From: Iamia sp038233075
GTDB taxonomy: Bacteria; Actinomycetota; Acidimicrobiia; Acidimicrobiales; Iamiaceae
Length of the DNA: 64,000 nt
Assembly (NCBI GenBank): GCA_038233075.1
Contig: JBBSMQ010000019.1
Location: forward strand, 1 to 64,000
Direction: 5' to 3'
Below the pieces are notes generated by a model, which was not told the DNA's origin, ran no database searches, and saw only the letters and a program-made list of their open reading frames with translations. Made by a program: the position numbers and the translations under genes. Positions 58,157 to 64,000 of the stretch are shown here, one piece after another (position 1 is the first letter of the stretch; each line of letters opens with the position of its first letter).

Positions 58157-58969
58157 GTGGCCGACACGTCCGCGTTGCTCCTGGTGGCCCTGGGCCTGAC
58201 CGGCCTCGCGGTGGGATCGTTCCTGAACCTGGTCATCGTGCGGCTGCCCGACGGCGGCTCGCTGCTGACGCCGTCGTCGCGCTGCCCGCAGTGCGAGGGC
58301 CCGATCCGCCCCGTCGACACCATCCCGATCCTGTCCTACGTCTGGCTCCGGGGCCGGTGCCGCTCCTGTCGTGAACCGATCCCCCTCGGCTACCCGCTGG
58401 TCGAGGCGGCCAACGCCGCGCTGTGGGTGGCGGCCGGGCTCCGGTTCGGTCTCAGCTGGGCACTGGTGCCCTTCCTGGTGCTGTTCTCGGCCCTGCTGGC
58501 CCAGTCGGTCATCGACCTCGAGCTCTACCGCCTGCTCGACAAGATCACCTTCCCCGTGCTCGGCGTCTCGACCGTGGCCGTCGTCGGGGTCTCGCTCATC
58601 GAGGGGGAGCCGAGCCGCATCCCCTACGCCCTGGGCGGCGCCCTCGGCTACTTCGCCTTCCTCTTCCTCCCCGCGCTCGTCTACCCCCGGGGCATGGGTC
58701 TGGGCGATGTGAAGCTGGCCCTGCTCATGGGGCTGTTCCTCGGCTGGATCAACCCGCTGCTGTGCTTCTACGCCCTCATCAGCGCCTGCCTGCTGGGCCT
58801 GGTGGTCGGGGTCATCCTCTACCTGGCCCGAGGCTGCACCAGCGTCGAGTTCCCGTTCGGCCCGTGGCTGGCCCTCGGCTGCGTCCTGGTCCTGCTCCTC
58901 AGTGGCGTCATCCTCGACTCCTACGGCGCACCCGCCCCCGCCTTCCTCGCCGTGATCTCGTCTCGCTGA
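58157..58969 (+). CDS. Prepilin leader peptidase / N-methyltransferase (A24)
   Basis: The 270-residue protein has the N-terminal methyltransferase-type zinc region with two CxxC pairs (C43/C46 and C68/C71), and a membrane aspartyl protease domain with the two catalytic Asp, D120 in SVIDLELYRLLDK and D184 in GLGDVK. About eight hydrophobic helices are present. It processes type IV prepilins, pseudopilins or related signal peptides; no pilus genes lie in this window. It is 69 bases upstream of aroC, a common actinobacterial neighbourhood. Confidence 0.92.
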   Translation: MADTSALLLVALGLTGLAVGSFLNLVIVRLPDGGSLLTPSSRCPQCEGPIRPVDTIPILSYVWLRGRCRSCREPIPLGYPLVEAANAALWVAAGLRFGLSWALVPFLVLFSALLAQSVIDLELYRLLDKITFPVLGVSTVAVVGVSLIEGEPSRIPYALGGALGYFAFLFLPALVYPRGMGLGDVKLALLMGLFLGWINPLLCFYALISACLLGLVVGVILYLARGCTSVEFPFGPWLALGCVLVLLLSGVILDSYGAPAPAFLAVISSR

Positions 58970-59025
58970 TCGAGGCCGGGACCGACAGGGCGCTCTCTCG
59001 ATCGGGGCCGGGAGGGGACAGGCTC

Positions 59026-59031
59026 TAGATT
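59026..59031 (+). promoter_or_regulatory. -10 element TAGATT of a probably leaderless aroC
   Basis: TAGATT is followed by 7 bases and GTG 59039. No Shine-Dalgarno is present. It would head the aroC-efp operon. Confidence 0.5.
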
Positions 59032-59038
59032 CGCCGGC

Positions 59039-60226
59039 GTGCTGCGCTTCCTCACCGCCGGCGAGTCCCACGGGCGCGCGCTCGTCGTCATCGTCGAGGG
59101 GCTTCCCGCCGGGCTCGAGGTGACGGTGGCCGACATCCAGTCCGAGCTGGCCCGCCGGCGCCTGGGCTACGGCCGCGGGCCGCGCATGCGCTTCGAGGTC
59201 GACGACGTCACCCTCATCAGCGGGGTGCGCCACGGTCGCACCCTGGGGTCGCCGGTGGCGGTCCAGGTGACCAACACGGAGTGGGAGCGCAACCCCGACA
59301 AGTGGCAGAAGGAGATGTCCGTTGCCGCCGAGGACGGCCCCACCCAGGCCCCGCTCACCCAGCCCCGACCGGGCCACGCCGACCTGGCCGGCATGCAGAA
59401 GTACGGCTTCGTGGACTCCCGTGACGTGCTGGAGCGAGCATCGGCCCGGGAGACCGCGGCGCGCGTGGTGGCCGGCACCCTGGCCAAGCTGTGGCTCGCC
59501 ACCCTCGGCATCGACGTGCTCTCCCACGTGGTGCGCATGGGCGCCGCGGTCTCGCCGTCCGGACCTCCGCCCACCCTGGCCGACCTGGGTCGCATCGACG
59601 AGGACGAGGTCCGCTGCTCGGACCCCGACGCCTCGGCCGCCATGGTCACCGAGATCAAGGAGGCGGCCCGCGACGGCGACTCCCTGGGCGGGGTGGTCGA
59701 GGTCGTGGCCCACGGCGTCCCCGTCGGCCTCGGCAGCCACGTCCACTGGGACCGCAAGCTCGACTCCCGTCTGGCCGCCGCCCTCATGAGCATCCAGGCT
59801 GTGAAGGCGGTGGAGATCGGCGATGGATGGGACGTGGCCGGTCGGCGGGGGAGCGCGGCCCACGACCCCATCACCTGGGACGCGGCCGCCGGCGACTACC
59901 GCCGCACCAGCGCCCACGCCGGCGGCGTCGAGGGCGGCATGTCCACCGGTGAGCCGGTGATCGCCCGGGTCGGGATGAAGCCCCTCGCCTCGCTCAACCG
60001 GCCCGTTCTCGGCACCGTCGACGTCCTCACCAAGACCGAGACCGTGTCGTTCAAGGAGCGCACCGACGTCACCGCGGTGCCCGCCATGGGTGTCGTCGCC
60101 GAGACCATGGTGGCCCTGACCCTGGCCGACGAGGTGGCCCGCAAGTTCGGCGGCGACACCGTGGCCGAGACCCGCCGCAACCGCGACGCCTACCTGGCCG
60201 CGCTCCGGGAGGGTCCCCTTGGCTGA
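59039..60226 (+). CDS. aroC: Chorismate synthase
   Basis: AroC makes chorismate from EPSP with reduced FMN and feeds both aromatic amino acids and menaquinone. The 395-residue protein has the family signatures GESHGRALVV, RRRLGYGRGPRM-type and, later, SARETAARVVAG and GGVEGGMSTGEPV. A GTG start at 59039 sits 7 bases after a TAGATT box. Its stop overlaps aroK by 8 bases. This is the first gene of an apparent aroC-aroK-aroB-aroQ-pepQ-efp operon. Confidence 0.96.
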   Translation: MLRFLTAGESHGRALVVIVEGLPAGLEVTVADIQSELARRRLGYGRGPRMRFEVDDVTLISGVRHGRTLGSPVAVQVTNTEWERNPDKWQKEMSVAAEDGPTQAPLTQPRPGHADLAGMQKYGFVDSRDVLERASARETAARVVAGTLAKLWLATLGIDVLSHVVRMGAAVSPSGPPPTLADLGRIDEDEVRCSDPDASAAMVTEIKEAARDGDSLGGVVEVVAHGVPVGLGSHVHWDRKLDSRLAAALMSIQAVKAVEIGDGWDVAGRRGSAAHDPITWDAAAGDYRRTSAHAGGVEGGMSTGEPVIARVGMKPLASLNRPVLGTVDVLTKTETVSFKERTDVTAVPAMGVVAETMVALTLADEVARKFGGDTVAETRRNRDAYLAALREGPLG

Positions 60227-60836
60227 GCGGACGGTACCGGAGCCGTCCTCGACGACGGTGCGGCCCGTGGTCCTGGTGGGGCTCACGGGGTCGGGCAAGA
60301 GCACCGTCGGGCGCCGACTGGCCCGCCGCCTCGACCGCGCCTTCCTCGATGCCGACGACGAGCTGGCCCGCCGGTCGGGACGGTCGATCCGCGAGTGGTT
60401 CGCGCAGGAGGGCGAGGACGGGTTCCGTGCCGCCGAGGCCGACCTGTTGGCGGACCTGCTCGCCGCCCCCGGGCCTGTCGTGGTCGCGTCCGGAGGGGGC
60501 GCGGTCGTCACCGCCTCGACCCGGGCCCTGCTCCTCGAGCGCGCTCTCGTGGTCTGGCTCCGGGCCGGGGTGCCGTTCCTGGTGTCGCGCCTGGAGAGGC
60601 GGGGCCACCGGCCTCTCCTCGACGACGACCCCGCCGGCGCGCTGGAGCGCATGGTCGGGGATCGCACCCCGCTCTACCAGCAGGTCGCCGACGTGGTCGT
60701 CGATGTGGAGCCGTTCCACCGAGACCACGACAAGCCCAAGCGGGCCCTCGCGGTCCGGACCGCCGAGCTGGTGCTCTCGGCCGAGGCGGCCCTGACCCTC
60801 GCGGCGCGCGTGGACAGCTCGGGGGACGGCGCGTGA
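60219..60836 (+). CDS. aroK: Shikimate kinase
   Basis: The 205-residue P-loop kinase phosphorylates shikimate. Walker A is GLTGSGKST (21-29); DADDEL gives the metal and shikimate contacts, followed by ASGGGAVV and the lid Arg in RGHRPLLDD. It is about 30 residues longer than usual because of a C-terminal helical tail (RAVRTAELVLSAEAALT-like). A TTG start at 60219 follows GGGAGGG; it overlaps the aroC stop. The stop overlaps aroB (GTGA). Confidence 0.95.
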   Translation: MAERTVPEPSSTTVRPVVLVGLTGSGKSTVGRRLARRLDRAFLDADDELARRSGRSIREWFAQEGEDGFRAAEADLLADLLAAPGPVVVASGGGAVVTASTRALLLERALVVWLRAGVPFLVSRLERRGHRPLLDDDPAGALERMVGDRTPLYQQVADVVVDVEPFHRDHDKPKRALAVRTAELVLSAEAALTLAARVDSSGDGA

Positions 60837-61837
60837 TCGAGCTGGAGGTGCCGCTGGGCGACCGCTCCTACCCGGTGCTGGTCGGTTCCGGGGCCCGTCA
60901 CCGCCTGCTGGAGGTCCTGCCCATAGGCGTGCGCCGGGCCGCGGTGGTGACCCAGCCCGAGATCGGGTGGCGGGTCGACCCCGGGGTCGAGAGCCGCGTC
61001 TTCACCATCGACGACGGTGAGGACGCCAAGCACCTCGGCACCGTCGAGGACCTGTGCCGTGACCTGGCCCAGTGGGGGATGACCCGGGCCGACGTGGTCG
61101 TGGCCGTCGGCGGCGGGGTCGTCACCGACGTGGCCGGCTTCGTGGCGTCGGTGTACCACCGCGGCGTGCCGGTGGTGCACGTGCCCACCAGCCTGCTGGG
61201 CCAGGTCGATGCCGCCATCGGCGGCAAGACCGGGGTCAACCTGCCCGAGGGCAAGAACCTGGTCGGCGCCTACTGGCAGCCCTCGGCCGTTTTGTGCGAC
61301 ACCGAGACCCTCACCACCCTGCCGCCGCGAGAGCAGCGCTCGGGCCGCGGTGAGATGGCCAAGTACGCCCTCCTCGGGGTCGAGGACCTGCCCGAGCTCC
61401 CCCTCGACGAGGCGGTCGCCGCCTGCGTCCGGTGCAAGGCCGAGGTCGTGGCCGGCGACGAGCGCGAGGGAGGCCGGCGCGCCATCCTCAACTACGGCCA
61501 CACCCTGGCCCACGCCCTCGAGACCGCCGGCGGCTACGACCTCCGCCACGGCGAGGCGGTGGCGATGGGCCTGATCTACGCGGCCGAGGTGGCCCATCGC
61601 CTGGGCCGCATCGACGCCGGCCGCGTGGCCGAGCACCGCAAGGTGGTGGCCGGCTACGACCTCCCCCTGTCACTGCCGCCGGACCTCGACCCCGGGCGCC
61701 TGGTCGACCTCTTCGGCCGGGACAAGAAGGCCGTCACCGGCACCACCCTCGTCCTCGACGGCCGGGCTGGCGTGGAGCCGGTGGCCGTCGACGACCGGGC
61801 CCTGCTCCTCGATGCCCTGGAGGCGATCCGTGCCTGA
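60833..61837 (+). CDS. aroB: 3-Dehydroquinate synthase
   Basis: The 334-residue NAD- and zinc-dependent enzyme converts DAHP to 3-dehydroquinate. NAD-binding VGGGVVTDVAGF, VPTSLLGQVDAAIGGKTGVN, the zinc ligand region LNYGHTLAHALE and GEAVAMG are intact. It starts at GTG 60833 inside the aroK stop; a longer open frame upstream is antisense-like reading of aroK. The 3' end overlaps aroQ by 8 bases. Confidence 0.96.
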   Translation: MIELEVPLGDRSYPVLVGSGARHRLLEVLPIGVRRAAVVTQPEIGWRVDPGVESRVFTIDDGEDAKHLGTVEDLCRDLAQWGMTRADVVVAVGGGVVTDVAGFVASVYHRGVPVVHVPTSLLGQVDAAIGGKTGVNLPEGKNLVGAYWQPSAVLCDTETLTTLPPREQRSGRGEMAKYALLGVEDLPELPLDEAVAACVRCKAEVVAGDEREGGRRAILNYGHTLAHALETAGGYDLRHGEAVAMGLIYAAEVAHRLGRIDAGRVAEHRKVVAGYDLPLSLPPDLDPGRLVDLFGRDKKAVTGTTLVLDGRAGVEPVAVDDRALLLDALEAIRA

Positions 61838-62285
61838 CCCCCTCGTCCTCCTCCTGTCGGGGCCCAACCTCGATCTGCTGGGCGAGCGCCAGCCCGACAT
61901 CTACGGCACCGCCACCCTGGCCGACCACGTCGCCACCGCCACCGCCGAGGCCCACCGCCACGGGCTCGTCGTCGAGCACCTGCAGTCCAACCACGAGGGC
62001 GAGCTGGTCGAGGCCGCCCACCGGGCCCGGGGCCGATGCGCGGCCATCGTGATCAACGCCGGGGCCCTCACCCACTACGGCTGGTCGCTGCACGACGCGC
62101 TGGCGGCGTTCGAGGGCCCGGTGGTGGAGCTCCACCTGTCGAACCCCAGCGGCCGCGAGCCGTGGCGCCAGACCTCGGTCATCGCCCCGGTGGCGGCGGG
62201 GACGGTGGCCGGCTTCGGCGGCGACGGCTACCGCCTGGCCCTCGACGCCGTCGCCCACCTCCTCGGCCCGGGGGACCGGCCGTGA
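61830..62285 (+). CDS. aroQ: 3-Dehydroquinate dehydratase, type II
   Basis: The 151-residue protein has the type II pattern SGPNLDLLGERQPDIYG (with the catalytic Tyr and Arg region), SNHEGELVE, INAGALTHYGWSLHDAL and the catalytic His in ELHLSN. The GTG at 61830 lies 6 bases after TGGAGG; the ATG at 61812 would overlap aroB further and has no better support. Its stop overlaps the GTG of the peptidase gene. Confidence 0.95.
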   Translation: MPDPLVLLLSGPNLDLLGERQPDIYGTATLADHVATATAEAHRHGLVVEHLQSNHEGELVEAAHRARGRCAAIVINAGALTHYGWSLHDALAAFEGPVVELHLSNPSGREPWRQTSVIAPVAAGTVAGFGGDGYRLALDAVAHLLGPGDRP

Positions 62286-63430
62286 ACCAGCCTGCGCCCC
62301 CGCTGGCGGCCATGGACGTGGTGGACGTGGTGGCCATGGACGTGGCGGCCCGGGCGGACCGGGTCAGGGCCGGCTTCGACGGGGCCGAGGTCGACGCCCT
62401 GCTGGTCACCGACCTGACCAACGTGCGCTACCTCACGGGCTTCACCGGCTCGGCCGGGCGGGTGCTGCTCACCGCCGAGCGGATGCTGCTGGTGACCGAC
62501 GGGCGCTACGCGGCCCAGGCCCCCGACCAGGTGGCTCAGGCGGGCGTGGCGGCCGAGGTGGAGGTGGCCCTGACCCTTGCCGACCAGGACTGCATCCTGG
62601 CCGACGCCGTCCCCGCCGATGCCCGGTTGGGCCTGGAGGCCGCCTCGGTCACCTGGGCCGCCCAGCGTCGCTACGGCCGCGACCCCTGGCGCCACACCCT
62701 CGTCCCCACCGAGGAGGTGGTCGAGGCGGTGCGACAGATCAAGGACGCCGGCGAGGTGGCCCGGCTGGCCCGCGCCGCCGGGATCGCCGACGCCGCCCTC
62801 GCCGCCGTCGCCCCCGGCCTGGTCGACGGGCCCACCGAGGCGGAGCTGGGCCTGGCCCTCGACACCACCATGCGCCGCCTTGGCGCCGACGGCGTCAGCT
62901 TCGAGACGATCGTCGCCTCGGGACCCAACGGAGCCCGCCCCCACCACCGCCCGGCCGACCGGACCATCGTCGAGGGCGATCTGGTGGTGATCGACTTCGG
63001 CGCCCTGGTCGACGGCTACCACTCGGACATGACCCGCACCTTCCAGGTGGGCGAGGCCAGCGCGACCCAGACCCGCATGTACGAGGTGGTGCGGGCGGCC
63101 CAGGCCGACGGGATGGCCGCGGTCCGCGCCGGGGTCGCCGCCGCCGACGTCGACGCGGTCTGCCGCGACGTCATCGCCGAGGCCGGCTGGGCCGATGCCT
63201 TCGGCCACGGCACCGGCCACGGCGTGGGCCTGGCCATCCACGAGGACCCGCGGGTGAGCCGGACCTCGACCGCTATGCTCGCAGCCGGTCACGTCGTCAC
63301 CGTCGAGCCCGGGGTCTACCTCCCGGAGCACGGCGGCGTCCGCATCGAGGACACCGTCCTCGTCAGCGACCAGGGGTGCCGCCCCCTCACCCTCGCTCCG
63401 AAGGCCCCCGCGCCGCCGCCCGCCGCCTGA
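62282..63430 (+). CDS. pepQ: M24 Xaa-Pro aminopeptidase / dipeptidase
   Basis: The 382-residue protein has the creatinase/prolidase N-terminal domain (LVTDLTNVRYLTGF) and the M24 metallopeptidase core. Metal ligands are D238 and D249 (IDFGALVDGYHSDMTRT), H313 (GTGHGVGL), E342 (VEPGVYLP) and E356 (VRIEDT). It removes residues next to proline or cuts Xaa-Pro dipeptides. Its place between aroQ and efp is common in Gram-positive bacteria. GTG 62282 overlaps the aroQ stop. Confidence 0.92.
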   Translation: MNQPAPPLAAMDVVDVVAMDVAARADRVRAGFDGAEVDALLVTDLTNVRYLTGFTGSAGRVLLTAERMLLVTDGRYAAQAPDQVAQAGVAAEVEVALTLADQDCILADAVPADARLGLEAASVTWAAQRRYGRDPWRHTLVPTEEVVEAVRQIKDAGEVARLARAAGIADAALAAVAPGLVDGPTEAELGLALDTTMRRLGADGVSFETIVASGPNGARPHHRPADRTIVEGDLVVIDFGALVDGYHSDMTRTFQVGEASATQTRMYEVVRAAQADGMAAVRAGVAAADVDAVCRDVIAEAGWADAFGHGTGHGVGLAIHEDPRVSRTSTAMLAAGHVVTVEPGVYLPEHGGVRIEDTVLVSDQGCRPLTLAPKAPAPPPAA

Positions 63431-63457
63431 CCGGCGCGGCTCAGACAAGGAACCCCG

Positions 63458-64000
63458 ATGGCTCAGAACACCAGCGACATCAAGAACGGCATGGTCCTCG
63501 ACCTCGACGGCAAGCTCGTCCAGATCGTCGAGTTCCAGCACGTCAAGCCGGGCAAGGGTCCCGCCTTCGTCCGCACCAAGGTCCGCAACGTGCGCACCGG
63601 CGCCGTGGTCGAGAAGACCTTCCGCGCCGGCGAGAAGATCGAGCGGGTGGTGATCGACAAGCGAGAGATGCAGTACCTGTACCGCGACGGCGATGACTAC
63701 GTGTTCATGGACAACACCACCTACGAGCAGATGCATGTGCCCAGCGCGGCCCTGGGCGACGCCGGCAGCTACCTCATCGAGGGGGCCGCGGCCGTGCTCC
63801 AGATGAACGGCGACGAGATCGTGGGCACCGACCTGCCAGCCGCGGTCGAGCTCTCCGTGCGCGACACCGAGCCGGGCATCCAGGGCGACCGGGTCTCCGG
63901 CGCCACCAAGCCCGCCACCATGGAGACGGGACTGACCGTCGCCGTCCCCTTGTTCGTCAACGTCGGTGACCGGCTCCGCATCGACACCCGCTCGGGCGAG
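63458..64000 (+). CDS. efp: Elongation factor P (3' end outside window)
   Basis: EF-P helps ribosomes through polyproline stretches. The first 181 residues are visible, out of about 187. The KOW-like N-domain has the loop KPGKGPAFVRTK, whose tip Lys interacts with the peptidyl-tRNA, and the OB domains follow (FMDNTTYEQMHVP, PAVELSVRDTEPGIQGD). The final GDRLRIDTRSGE leads to a C-terminus just past the window edge. ATG 63458 follows ACAAGGA. Given the many Pro-rich tracts of neighbouring proteins, EF-P demand is likely high here. Confidence 0.96.
   Translation, partial: MAQNTSDIKNGMVLDLDGKLVQIVEFQHVKPGKGPAFVRTKVRNVRTGAVVEKTFRAGEKIERVVIDKREMQYLYRDGDDYVFMDNTTYEQMHVPSAALGDAGSYLIEGAAAVLQMNGDEIVGTDLPAAVELSVRDTEPGIQGDRVSGATKPATMETGLTVAVPLFVNVGDRLRIDTRSGE

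Overview
The window is a very GC-rich actinobacterial chromosome segment. Several features point to class Acidimicrobiia, possibly an Iamia-like member: a division and cell-wall cluster with sepF, yggT and divIVA but no ftsA, an Mtb-type proteasome activator (Bpa), a resuscitation-promoting factor, a type 2 isoleucyl-tRNA synthetase, and the run aroC-aroK-aroB-aroQ-pepQ-efp. The class call is inference from gene content; no 16S rRNA lies here. I found no tRNA, rRNA, CRISPR array or complete insertion sequence.

Left part (1-26449). The tail of a membrane-anchored secreted protein is followed by an HNH nuclease, menC (menaquinone synthesis) and a lipoyl-ligase-like gene. Then comes the dcw cluster, tightly overlapped from mraZ to ftsQ (mraZ-rsmH-ftsL-ftsI-murE-mraY-murD-ftsW-murG-murC-murB-ftsQ), then ftsZ, pgeF, yggS, sepF, yggT and divIVA. 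murF is missing from its usual place between murE and mraY. ileS is convergent with divIVA and divergent from a DksA-like gene with a histone-H1-like tail; lspA and rluD follow.

Middle part (26450-41400). It holds an Rrf2 regulator, an alkaline-phosphatase-superfamily enzyme, bpa, and then a decayed stretch (about 28.7-32.9 kb) with a frameshifted DUF222/HNH gene and an amidase remnant. YihY/BrkB, dnaE, a vapBC toxin-antitoxin pair, a nitroreductase and an rpf gene behind a long hairpin follow.

Right part (41400-64000). It holds a hexapeptide acyltransferase fused to an extra C-terminal domain, a DUF255 thioredoxin-like protein, DUF2855, an SDR, a lipoprotein, a CBS protein, menE, an acyl-CoA ligase, a solitary type III-like restriction helicase whose C-terminus looks like the end of a lost methyltransferase, an intact DUF222/HNH nuclease, a GH5 lipoprotein, a prepilin peptidase, and the shikimate run ending in efp, cut by the window edge.

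Two themes run across the window. Genes within operons overlap by 1-8 bases (ATGA, GTGA), implying translational coupling. At least twelve genes that begin transcription units have a TAnnnT -10 box 6-8 bases before the start codon, which implies leaderless mRNAs.
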